Shown piece by piece: positions 1 to 5,779 of a stretch of 6,383 bases of DNA. The number at the start of each line of letters is the position of its first letter. Position 1 is the first letter of the stretch. The stretch is taken from the NCBI GenBank assembly GCA_913053665.1, contig CAJXGR010000192.1, positions 1-6,383 on the forward strand, given 5' to 3'. Below the pieces are notes generated by a model. The model saw only the letters and a program-made list of their open reading frames with translations. It was not told the origin of the DNA and searched no databases. This stretch comes from an uncultured Spirochaetia bacterium. GTDB lineage: Bacteria; Spirochaetota; UBA6919. Position numbers and translations under genes: made by a program.

Positions 1-381
1 CATCTCGTCAAAGTAATAAACCTTAAAACCTTGATCTTTAAACTGTGTTAAATGATACCAAGGCCTGGTTTTAGGATCAAGAGATTCTTTAGTGAATAAT
101 ATCATTCCTCTGACTTGACGCTCTGGATGAGTCTCCCCATAAATGGACATGGCTTTAACCATACGGTGATAAATGGTTTTATCTGGATAGCCTTGAAATT
201 CAACAAAATACACCGGCTCATTCTCGTCGTCAGACTCCAAAAAACCGTCCACTCGAAGCTCCAAGTCTTTTAGAGTAATGGATTTCATGGTGTAATCGAC
301 TTGGGTCGGGTCACCGATCAGCTCAAAGAGCCTTTTGGGATCCGCTGAAAATAACTTGTAAAACTCTTTATCTGTTTTCAT
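1..381 (-). CDS. DUF2887/Rpn-family PD-(D/E)XK nuclease-like protein, C-terminus outside window
   Basis: The frame opens at an ATG (complement of 379-381) and stays open for 127 codons to the left edge, so the C-terminal part is missing. The N-terminus (MKTDKEFYKLFSADPKRLFE) and the block LRVDGFLE...VYFVEFQGY look like the DUF2887 / Rpn recombination-promoting nuclease (putative transposase) families. The catalytic pattern of PD-(D/E)XK nucleases is visible as D45 followed by E61-F-Q63. Proteins of this type are often multicopy and linked to genome plasticity, and their cellular role is poorly defined. The ribosome binding site is weak (CAGG about 11 nt upstream on the minus strand). The gene lies downstream of the mgtC-like gene on the same strand, about 200 bp away, with a hairpin between them, so it is probably a separate unit. 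It has no evident link to sulfur metabolism. The family call rests on recognised motifs, not on a database search. Confidence 0.75.
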   Translation of the reverse strand, partial: MKTDKEFYKLFSADPKRLFELIGDPTQVDYTMKSITLKDLELRVDGFLESDDENEPVYFVEFQGYPDKTIYHRMVKAMSIYGETHPERQVRGMILFTKESLDPKTRPWYHLTQFKDQGFKVYYFDEM

Positions 382-476
382 AAGACATTTACCTGTCAGC
401 TAAATGTACTTAATTTTAGTGGATGGGGAAATAAAAACAATTCATTTGAATCAATGTTAAAACCAGAGGGGATTTA

Positions 477-497
477 AGCCCCCATTTTCAGGGGGCT
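477..497 (-). terminator. Hairpin downstream of mgtC-like gene, weak terminator candidate
   Basis: AGCCCCC (477-483) pairs perfectly with GGGGGCT (491-497) around a 7-nt loop. It lies about 80 bp after the stop codon of the minus-strand mgtC-like gene and before the nuclease gene. Read on the minus strand, the bases after the stem are T-poor, so it does not match a classical intrinsic terminator. It may instead be a 3' end stabiliser. Confidence 0.35.
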
Positions 498-579
498 GTT
501 GATGGGATCATTATTTACGAGGTATATTACTTTTCGTTGACCACTCCATAATCGGCTTTTTCATAGTCCTCATTCTTTC

Positions 580-1314
580 TTAGTAGGGTAGGCGAGATTT
601 GATGGAAGCCATATCTTTTTGATCTAAATGGATTTTCAGGACGCCTTTAAGGTTGGATAGATCATAGAATAAAGATTTCACACTGATTTGATCCGGAAGG
701 ATGACGGTGACATTGATTTCCATAAGATTCTGGACGATATCTTCTGTCAGACCCAGATTCCGGATGACGATATTATAGTTGTCAAGTAATTTAAAGACTT
801 CTGCGATCAAATCAAGGTCTCGATTGGCTTCCAACACTAGCTTGTTGATGGATCCTTTCTTGAACACCTTTCTCTCCCAGACATTCAGGGCCATCAACGT
901 GAACATAACGATCCCACTGGCCACCAGGCTCACTAGATAAAGTCCCCCACCAATGGATAGACCAATACCTGCAGTGGTCCAAATCGTAGCAACCGTTGTG
1001 ACTCCCTTGACTGCAAACTTAAAGCGTATAATGGCTGCTCCTCCCAGGAAACCTATTCCACTCACCACTTGAGCCGCGATTCTGGTACGATCTCCATTAT
1101 AAAGATCACCCAAATGGATACTTAAAACCATGATCAAGCAGGAGCCGACGGCAATAATAATGTGAGTCCTGAGTCCAGCAGGCTGACTGTGACGGCCCCT
1201 CTCATAACCAATGATTCCCCCACACAACAACGCCAGAAACAGCTTTAGAATGATGGTTATCTGCTTTGAATCTATAATAAATATGGAATAAAGGGAGTCG
1301 ACAAGATCACCCAT
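580..1314 (-). CDS. MgtC/SapB family membrane protein
   Basis: The 244-residue protein has the layout of the MgtC/SapB family. Several hydrophobic helices occupy about residues 20-148, followed by a soluble, probably ACT-like C-terminal domain (about 155-237). Family signatures are visible: GYERGR (36-41), PAGLRTH (45-51), GIGFLGGAAII (86-96) and the KGVTTVATIWTTAGIGLSIG stretch (103-122). MgtC proteins are inner-membrane proteins linked to growth at low magnesium, control of the F1Fo ATP synthase and intracellular survival. The old label 'Mg2+ transport ATPase protein C' is misleading, because they are not ATPases. The ATG at 1314 is preceded by GAGGAG (complement of 1325-1330) with a 10-nt gap, and the protein starts shortly before the first helix. 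No M-box riboswitch core is recognisable upstream. The gene diverges from the dsr operon and nothing in the sequence ties it to sulfur metabolism. Confidence 0.9.
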   Translation of the reverse strand: MGDLVDSLYSIFIIDSKQITIILKLFLALLCGGIIGYERGRHSQPAGLRTHIIIAVGSCLIMVLSIHLGDLYNGDRTRIAAQVVSGIGFLGGAAIIRFKFAVKGVTTVATIWTTAGIGLSIGGGLYLVSLVASGIVMFTLMALNVWERKVFKKGSINKLVLEANRDLDLIAEVFKLLDNYNIVIRNLGLTEDIVQNLMEINVTVILPDQISVKSLFYDLSNLKGVLKIHLDQKDMASIKSRLPY

Positions 1315-1441
1315 AAGAAAAAAACTCCTCGGAACAGCTGTTAAACTTTAGTTCACTTTTCCCGTTGGTGGATGAATATACACTCAAAGGATTGCTTCCC
1401 AGATAGTTAAAGATAAGTACTCAATACCCAGATATTATTAT

Positions 1442-1470
1442 AATATACTAAAAGGTTTATAACCGGACAA
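1442..1470 (-). promoter_or_regulatory. Candidate sigma70-type promoter for the mgtC-like gene
   Basis: Read on the minus strand, TTGTCC (complement of 1465-1470) is followed after 17 nt by TATATT (complement of 1442-1447) in an AT-rich setting. This would give a leader of about 120 nt before the mgtC start. The hexamers are imperfect, and AT-rich DNA gives such matches by chance, so this is a candidate only. Confidence 0.4.
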
Positions 1471-1575
1471 TTTAAAATCAGTTTGGTATATAATAATAAT
1501 CTGCTTAAGTGTAAGAAAATTGCTCGTCTGAAACATTTGATGATAATGGCTTGCAAAGAAAAGTTTAAACCTTGC

Positions 1576-1603
1576 AGTATAGGAGGTCAACGAGTCCTAT
1601 ACT
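1576..1603. repeat. Perfect 9-bp inverted repeat upstream of the dsrC promoter
   Basis: AGTATAGGA (1576-1584) and TCCTATACT (1595-1603) are exact inverted copies separated by GGTCAACGAG. The right end lies 56 bp upstream of the candidate -35 box at 1660. No T-run follows on either strand, so a terminator is unlikely. A regulator operator or an RNA hairpin from an upstream start are the more natural readings. Confidence 0.5.
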
Positions 1604-1659
1604 CTTTAGTTAGCCCAAAAAAGGGATTCCATAAAGCTGATTAAAAAAACAATTTCTTG

Positions 1660-1688
1660 TTGACTAATATGAAAATATTTGATATGTT
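1660..1688 (+). promoter_or_regulatory. Sigma70/sigmaA-like promoter of the dsr operon
   Basis: TTGACT (1660-1665) is followed by a 17-nt AT-rich spacer and TATGTT (1683-1688). The -35 box matches consensus in five of six positions and the spacing is ideal. Transcription would begin near 1694-1696, leaving a leader of about 170 nt before dsrC. This is the best promoter match in the intergenic region and faces the dsr genes. Confidence 0.65.
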
Positions 1689-1691
1689 ACA

Positions 1692-1725
1692 TCTGAATAG
1701 TTCAGAAAGAAAGGCGTATGCCTTT
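1692..1725 (+). promoter_or_regulatory. Tandem hairpins at the 5' end of the dsrC leader
   Basis: Two short perfect stem-loops follow each other at the expected start of the transcript. TCTGAA (1692-1697) pairs with TTCAGA (1701-1706) around TAG, and AAAGGC (1710-1715) pairs with GCCTTT (1720-1725) around GTAT. A structured 5' end like this often protects an mRNA from decay. The first stem spans the predicted start site, so it would only form fully if transcription starts at or before 1692. No known riboswitch core is recognised. Confidence 0.4.
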
Positions 1726-1864
1726 GTGAGTAATCTCTTGTAAAAGCAAAAAATATATAATCTTTATTTTTTTGGAACTTTTCAAGGAATGAGCTTGTTT
1801 CTTTTTTGAATGACAATTTAAAACCTGCTCTATTTTAAAACTAATAATTAATAGGAGGCCTAGA

Positions 1865-2200
1865 ATGGGCGCATTAGAAGTAAGTGGTATGACTATACCT
1901 ACAGATGAAGACGGTTTCATGGAGGATACGGATCAGTGGTCCCAGGAAGTGGCGGAGTTCATCGCAAAAGTAGAAGGCATTGATATGACGGATGCACACT
2001 GGGAAGTCGTAAACTTTCTTAGAGAGTATTACACTGAGTATAAAATCGCTCCCATGATTCGTATACTCACTAAAGCTATTGGGAAAAAACTGGGTAAAGA
2101 TAAGGGTAACACAAAATATCTTTATCAACTGTATCCAGGCGGACCAGCAAAACAAGCGTGTAAGATTGCAGGACTTCCAAAACCAACCGGTTGTGTTTAG
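1865..2200 (+). CDS. dsrC: DsrC, sulfur-carrier protein of dissimilatory sulfur metabolism
   Basis: The 111-residue protein belongs to the DsrC/TusE/DsvC family. Both functional cysteines of true DsrC are present in the C-terminal arm: Cys99 and the penultimate Cys110, separated by exactly ten residues (CKIAGLPKPTGCV). The KKLGKDKGNTKYLY segment (74-87) matches the region where DsrC carries a short insertion compared with TusE, so it is a DsrC and not only a tRNA-thiolation TusE. In sulfate reducers DsrC leaves sulfite reductase (DsrAB) as a trisulfide that DsrMK reduces. In sulfur oxidisers it receives sulfur from DsrEFH. The ATG has an AGGAGG ribosome binding site at 1853-1858 with a 6-nt gap. 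It is the first gene after the promoter, separated from dsrM by 99 bp containing a hairpin, which could allow higher expression of this abundant carrier than of the membrane complex. Confidence 0.96.
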   Translation: MGALEVSGMTIPTDEDGFMEDTDQWSQEVAEFIAKVEGIDMTDAHWEVVNFLREYYTEYKIAPMIRILTKAIGKKLGKDKGNTKYLYQLYPGGPAKQACKIAGLPKPTGCV

Positions 2201-2250
2201 ACCTATAGTTAAAGAAAACTTTTAAACTTACTATCAAACCTGATTTAGAA

Positions 2251-2283
2251 GGAGAGGTGATGAGGGAATTATATTCCCTCTAG
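2251..2283 (+). promoter_or_regulatory. Ribosome binding site, seven-codon mini-ORF and hairpin ahead of dsrM
   Basis: GGAGAGG (2251-2257) is followed by ATG at 2260-2262 and a seven-codon frame (MRELYSL) ending at TAG 2281-2283. The frame coincides with a perfect hairpin: GAGGGAAT (2262-2269) pairs with ATTCCCTC (2273-2280) around TAT. No T-run follows, so it is not an intrinsic terminator. The dsrM ATG at 2300 has no good ribosome binding site of its own, and an in-frame stop (2288-2290) excludes an earlier dsrM start. Translation of the mini-ORF, or bridging by the hairpin, could therefore control dsrM. Function is inferred; the sequence elements are seen directly. Confidence 0.5.
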
Positions 2284-2299
2284 AGCCTGAAGTATAGAT

Positions 2300-3004
2300 A
2301 TGACTATTGATCTCATTTTTACTGTCATCACCTATGTTGTTCTTGTTATTTTTCTAGGCGGCTTTCTTTATAAAATATGGCTCTACGCAACCACCCCGGC
2401 CCCCTTGAAAATCCCTACCACACCAGCACCCACTAGCGCTATCGGTGTAAGTGGTCGTCTGGCGAGCGAAGTGATCTTTTTTAAGAGCCTCTTTAAAGGA
2501 AATAAATGGATATGGTTAGGTGGATACCTGCTCCATGTTGCTTTTTTCCTGCTCATCCTAAGGCATTTAAGATACTTCATGGACCCTATTCCTGAGATTC
2601 TTATAATTCTTCAGCAAGCTGGTATTTACGGGGGTATGTTTCTGCTTGTCCCTATACTTTACTTGGCTTATCGGCGTTTTATGGTAGATCGGGTTCGGTA
2701 TATTTCAGCTTTTGGGGATTTCTTTATACTCTTTTTGTTATTATCTATTGTCCTATCGGGAATTGGGCTGAAATACTTTTATCGAACCAACATAATGGAT
2801 GTCAAGATGTTTATAATGGGTATCTTGACCTTCCATCCAGCCAAGTTTCCGGATAGCGGACTCTTTATAGTACATTATTCATTGATATTATTCTTTTTGG
2901 TCTATTTTCCATTTAGCAAACTCATGCATTCTGGGGGCATTTTCTTTAGCCCTACCCTGAACCAAATAGATAATCCCCGTGAAAAACGACATAGTATCTC
3001 ATAA
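2300..3004 (+). CDS. dsrM: DsrM, cytochrome b subunit of the DsrMK(JOP) complex
   Basis: This 234-residue membrane protein resembles the NarI (nitrate reductase gamma) family. About five transmembrane helices can be seen (near 5-29, 71-92, 107-124, 138-158 and 187-204). The four haem b ligands are at the expected spacing: His79 and His89 ten residues apart, and His192 and His210 eighteen apart, the same spacings as in NarI. The C-terminal FSKLMHSGGIFFSPT...NPREKRH block is typical of DsrM. It exchanges electrons between menaquinone and DsrK at the cytoplasmic membrane. It is of the short five-helix type, whereas some sulfate-reducer DsrM proteins are longer at the N-terminus. The start at ATG 2300 is forced by an in-frame TGA at 2288, yet its ribosome binding site is very poor. 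Expression may depend on the structured element just upstream. Confidence 0.93.
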   Translation: MTIDLIFTVITYVVLVIFLGGFLYKIWLYATTPAPLKIPTTPAPTSAIGVSGRLASEVIFFKSLFKGNKWIWLGGYLLHVAFFLLILRHLRYFMDPIPEILIILQQAGIYGGMFLLVPILYLAYRRFMVDRVRYISAFGDFFILFLLLSIVLSGIGLKYFYRTNIMDVKMFIMGILTFHPAKFPDSGLFIVHYSLILFFLVYFPFSKLMHSGGIFFSPTLNQIDNPREKRHSIS

Positions 3005-3042
3005 TCCTTATGCCAGACTTATTATACTGAGGAGCTGTAATT

Positions 3043-4539
3043 ATGGCCGATCCAACCAATATTCCAGAGCTTAAAGATAGAATAGAGATTCCAAAACTTG
3101 TGGAGGGGGCGACATCTCATTATAAGTGTCACCCTGCTAAAGAGAAACATCTAACCCCTTTGGGATTTCCCGGTAGCCGTCCCGATGACTGGCATGATAT
3201 CGCTATCACTCGTTTGGGTGAACTTCTTAAAGAATCCAAGTCTCTCAAAGTCTTCATGGATATCTGTGTGAAATGTGGAGCCTGCACGGATAAGTGTCAT
3301 TATTACCTGGGGACAAAAGACCCCAAGAACATGCCCGTTGCCCGCCAGGACTTATTAAGAAAAGTCTATCGAAAGTACTACACTCTCTCAGGCAAGATAT
3401 TCGGCAAGTTGGCAGGAGCCGAGGCCCTTACTGAAGACGTCTTAAAGGACTGGTACACCTATTTTTATCAATGTTCTGAGTGTAGAAGGTGTTCTGTGTT
3501 CTGCCCATACGGAATCGATACGGCTGAAGTGACCATGGCGGCTCGTGAGATCATGCATTCCATTGGCATTGGTCAAAAATATACTCTCGAAATCATTGAT
3601 AAAGTAGAAACGACTGGGAATAATCTGGGTATCCCGGAAGGTGCCCTGGTGGGTACCTTAGAGGTTTTAGAAGAAGAAATTGAGGAAGAAACGGGAGTGA
3701 AGGTCAAAATCCCTCTGGATCAAAAAGGATCGGATATTTTACTCATCACCCCTTCAGCAGACGTCTTTAGTGAACCTCATATATTCTCGCTGATGGGCTA
3801 TGCCAAAGTCTTTCATCAAGCCGGTGTGAGCTGGACACTTAGTTCCTATGCCTCTGAGTTTGCCAACTTTGGTTTGTTCATAGGAGGCCAAGAGCATCTT
3901 CAGAAGGTGGCTCAACGGATTGCCGATATCGCCAGAGAGTTTAAGGTAAAACGCATTATTGTTGGAGAGTGTGGTCACGCTTGGCGTGTGGGTTATAGTT
4001 ATTGGAATACTTTAATCGGTCCCTTTGACTTTTTAGACCCTGATTATAAAACACCGACTCATATCTGTGAGTACACCAATGGACTGATTGAGCAGGGGGC
4101 TATCAAGCTGGATAAGGAAGCCAATGACGAATATGTGGTCACCATGCACGACTCCTGCAATGTGGCACGGGCCTCCCGTATGGGTGACAAGCCTGGGGGA
4201 CAGTTTGATATCCCTCGTGCTTTGATTGACGCTTCTTGTAATCATCATGTTGAGATGGATCCTAATACCACAAAGGAAAAAACCTTTTGCTGCGGCGGAG
4301 GCGGCGGACTCTTAAGCGAAGAAATCATAGACCTCCGTGTACAGGGAGCTATGCCGCGGGCTACAAGCCTCAAGCAAGTAATGGATAGTCATGGGGTTAA
4401 CTTTATGGCTATGATCTGTGCCATTTGTAAAGCCCAGTTTTCAACGGTTTTACCCTATTATGATATTCCACGAGACATTGTGGGGGGTATACACCAGTTG
4501 GTCAGTAATGCTATACAGCTTGGGACCAATAAAGTATAA
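3043..4539 (+). CDS. dsrK: DsrK, HdrD-like iron-sulfur catalytic subunit of the Dsr complex
   Basis: The 498-residue protein has two [4Fe-4S] motifs: C75-x2-C78-x2-C81-x3-C85 (CVKCGACTDKC) and C144-x2-C147-x2-C150-x3-C154 (CSECRRCSVFCP). A heterodisulfide-reductase-type CCG domain follows, with Cys372 (HDSC), the Cys416-Cys417 pair (FCCGGGGG) and C459-x2-C462 (ICAIC). The additional Cys310 (GECGHAWR) is also in a family-type context. This architecture is that of DsrK, a soluble subunit bound to DsrM on the cytoplasmic side, whose special cluster is proposed to act on the DsrC disulfide or trisulfide. No membrane helix is evident. The ATG has GAGGAG at 3029-3034 with an 8-nt gap, and the gene begins 38 bp after dsrM. 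A long palindrome starts 21 bp after its stop codon. Confidence 0.96.
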   Translation: MADPTNIPELKDRIEIPKLVEGATSHYKCHPAKEKHLTPLGFPGSRPDDWHDIAITRLGELLKESKSLKVFMDICVKCGACTDKCHYYLGTKDPKNMPVARQDLLRKVYRKYYTLSGKIFGKLAGAEALTEDVLKDWYTYFYQCSECRRCSVFCPYGIDTAEVTMAAREIMHSIGIGQKYTLEIIDKVETTGNNLGIPEGALVGTLEVLEEEIEEETGVKVKIPLDQKGSDILLITPSADVFSEPHIFSLMGYAKVFHQAGVSWTLSSYASEFANFGLFIGGQEHLQKVAQRIADIAREFKVKRIIVGECGHAWRVGYSYWNTLIGPFDFLDPDYKTPTHICEYTNGLIEQGAIKLDKEANDEYVVTMHDSCNVARASRMGDKPGGQFDIPRALIDASCNHHVEMDPNTTKEKTFCCGGGGGLLSEEIIDLRVQGAMPRATSLKQVMDSHGVNFMAMICAICKAQFSTVLPYYDIPRDIVGGIHQLVSNAIQLGTNKV

Positions 4540-4560
4540 TATAATCAGAAGTCTATTGAA

Positions 4561-4605
4561 CACTTAGCCGTAGGGGCTGGGTTACCCAGCCCCTACGGCT
4601 AAGTG
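4561..4605. repeat. Perfect 21-bp palindrome with 3-nt loop between dsrK and dsrE
   Basis: Positions 4561-4581 and 4585-4605 are exact inverted copies around TTA; the arm contains GTAGGGGCTGGG. Neither side carries a T-run, so it is not a canonical terminator. Its size, perfection and TAGGGGC...GCCCCTA theme resemble dispersed intergenic palindromes (REP/MITE-like) known in many bacterial genomes, though the copy number here is unknown. In RNA it would form a very stable hairpin separating the dsrCMK part of the transcript from dsrEFH-JO. It could stabilise the upstream mRNA or reduce read-through. I see no clear promoter between it and dsrE. Confidence 0.85.
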
Positions 4606-4655
4606 ACAGGAAAAGAAAGAAATATTTAGCTCATAATAGTAGCTCAGGAGGAGAG

Positions 4656-5012
4656 ATGAAGATTGCCATTCTCGTATTAGACGGCCCATACAACCATGAG
4701 GCATCAGACACTGCTTATAACTTTACCAAAGCGGCCATTGAAAAAGGCCATGAGATTGAAGGCGTCTTTTTCTATAATGATGGAGTGATCAACGCTGCAA
4801 AGCTGATGGAACCTCCTTCGGATGATCGTAATATTGCCAAACGCTGGTCGGAACTGGGTGGGTCAGGAGTCAAGCTGACTGTTTGCATTGCCGCCGCTAA
4901 ACGTCGTGGGATCAATGACGATGTCGTGATTGACAACGCTAAAATCGCCGGTTTAGGACAACTAGTTGAGATGGCCGTTGCCGCCGATCGTTTGATCACA
5001 TTCGGTGATTAA
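4656..5012 (+). CDS. dsrE: DsrE (TusD-like), sulfurtransferase subunit of DsrEFH
   Basis: The 118-residue protein matches the DsrE/TusD family: an N-terminal MKIAILVLDGPYNHEAS strand-loop, then GHEIEGVFFYNDGV, then VCIAAAKRRGI. Cys77 in that last motif is the only cysteine in the protein and corresponds to the persulfide-carrying Cys78 of Allochromatium vinosum DsrE and E. coli TusD. In the known hexameric DsrE2F2H2 complex this residue passes sulfur to DsrC. The ATG follows an AGGAGG at 4646-4651 with a 4-nt gap. It is the first of three consecutive dsrEFH genes and lies 50 bp after the large palindrome. The presence of dsrC in the same operon favours a role in dissimilatory sulfur transfer over tRNA thiolation, but the sequence alone does not exclude the latter. 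Confidence 0.93.
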   Translation: MKIAILVLDGPYNHEASDTAYNFTKAAIEKGHEIEGVFFYNDGVINAAKLMEPPSDDRNIAKRWSELGGSGVKLTVCIAAAKRRGINDDVVIDNAKIAGLGQLVEMAVAADRLITFGD

Positions 5013-5045
5013 TACTTAAATACTATAGATTAAAGGAGTGTGTCC

Positions 5046-5429
5046 ATGGAAGAAGATGAAGACATGATACAGAAAAAGATGATGTTTGTGATGAGAAAAG
5101 CCCCTCATGGATCCATCTATCCTTATGAAGGGCTGGAAGTTGTATTGATCACAGCGGCCTACGATCAGGACATCAGCATGCTCTTTATCGATGACGGTGT
5201 TTACTCCCTCAAAAACGAACAGAATACTGAAGGGATTGGCATCAAAGGATTTATGAAGACCTACTTTGCCCTTGAAGATTATGAGGTCGAGAAACTCTAT
5301 GTGGATAACCAATCCTTGAAAGATAGAGGGCTATCGAAAAAAGACCTTATTGACGTGAACCTGCAATATTTTAATAGAGACGAAATTAAAAAGTTGATGG
5401 ACGAACAGGAAATCCTGTTCCCATTCTAA
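5046..5429 (+). CDS. dsrF: DsrF (TusC-like), subunit of DsrEFH
   Basis: The protein shows the DsrF/TusC signature RKAPHGSIYPYEGLEVVLITAAYDQ, then MLFIDDGVYSL and the C-terminal DVNLQYFNRDEI block. I chose the ATG at 5046 (127 residues) over the in-frame GTG at 5040. The ribosome binding site AAGGAG (5033-5038) is 7 nt from the ATG but only 1 nt from the GTG. There is no cysteine anywhere, consistent with a structural rather than sulfur-carrying role in the DsrEFH heterohexamer, where DsrE holds the main active cysteine. It begins 33 bp after dsrE and is followed by dsrH after 13 bp, so the three are surely cotranscribed. Confidence 0.93.
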   Translation: MEEDEDMIQKKMMFVMRKAPHGSIYPYEGLEVVLITAAYDQDISMLFIDDGVYSLKNEQNTEGIGIKGFMKTYFALEDYEVEKLYVDNQSLKDRGLSKKDLIDVNLQYFNRDEIKKLMDEQEILFPF

Positions 5430-5442
5430 AAGGAGATCCATT

Positions 5443-5736
5443 GTGCTTCATACTGTAAATAAATCGCCTTTTTCACATAATAATTTAGAAAGCTGTCTTT
5501 CCTTTGCCAAAGAGAAAGACGCCATATTACTTTATGAGGATGGCGTCTTGGGCGCTCAAGCAGGGAGTAAGCTAGAATCCATCATCAAGGAAGCCCTTAA
5601 GAAACATACGATCTGTGCTCTCAAAGAAGATCTTAACGCAAGAGGTATCAGCAAAACAGTGGGGGGCATTAAAGTGATTGGCTACCCCGAGTTTGTTGAT
5701 CTCGTTGTAGAACATAAGGTCGTACCCTGGTTATAG
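5443..5736 (+). CDS. dsrH: DsrH (TusB-like), subunit of DsrEFH
   Basis: This 97-residue protein begins with the family hallmark LHTVNKSPF, followed by LESCLSFAKEKDAILLYEDGV and ending in VVPWL, as is usual for DsrH/TusB. Cys18 in the LESCL context corresponds to the conserved DsrH cysteine (Cys20 in A. vinosum); a second cysteine is at 58. The start codon is GTG, supported by AAGGAG at 5430-5435 with a 7-nt gap and by the conserved N-terminus. The gene follows dsrF by 13 bp, and the ribosome binding site overlaps the dsrF stop region, suggesting coupled translation. DsrH is needed for assembly of the DsrEFH sulfur-relay complex that acts with DsrC. Confidence 0.92.
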   Translation: MLHTVNKSPFSHNNLESCLSFAKEKDAILLYEDGVLGAQAGSKLESIIKEALKKHTICALKEDLNARGISKTVGGIKVIGYPEFVDLVVEHKVVPWL

Positions 5737-5779
5737 CTACTATTTAATAACTTAGCACATCAATAAAAAGGAGAAATCA

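Larger units (their letters stand above)
1315..1864. other. 550-bp divergent intergenic region between mgtC-like gene and dsrC
   Basis: This AT-rich stretch separates the minus-strand mgtC-like gene from the plus-strand dsr operon. From left to right it holds the mgtC ribosome binding site, a 10-bp palindrome AACAGCTGTT (1333-1342) in the mgtC leader, a candidate mgtC promoter, a 9-bp inverted repeat at 1576-1603, a strong promoter toward dsrC, two tandem hairpins at the start of the dsrC leader, and the dsrC ribosome binding site at 1853-1858. I recognise no tRNA, known riboswitch core or convincing protein-coding gene in it. Confidence 0.7.

Noticed and set aside
511..573. Minus-strand 20-codon frame (starts MRTMKKPIME) just after the mgtC-like stop
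   Set aside because: It is very short with only a weak AGAAAG upstream and no recognisable homology. It is not supportable as a gene.
1315..1470. M-box magnesium riboswitch in front of the mgtC-like gene
   Set aside because: I could not find the conserved M-box core elements in the minus-strand leader, and the predicted leader of about 120 nt is short for this riboswitch.
1540..1644. Plus-strand open frame of 34 codons starting MIMACKEKFK in the intergenic region
   Set aside because: It has no ribosome binding site, resembles no family I know, and its middle is the 9-bp inverted repeat. It is most likely a chance frame.
1702..1920. Minus-strand open frame of 72 codons overlapping the dsrC leader and start
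   Set aside because: It overlaps the dsrC promoter region and start on the opposite strand, has no family features, and reads as an antisense shadow.
4561..4605. Palindrome after dsrK as a classical intrinsic terminator
   Set aside because: No T-run follows the stem in either direction, and the dsr genes continue downstream without a clear new promoter.
5040..5045. GTG at 5040 as the dsrF start
   Set aside because: It is only 1 nt from the AAGGAG ribosome binding site, while ATG 5046 has a normal 7-nt gap.
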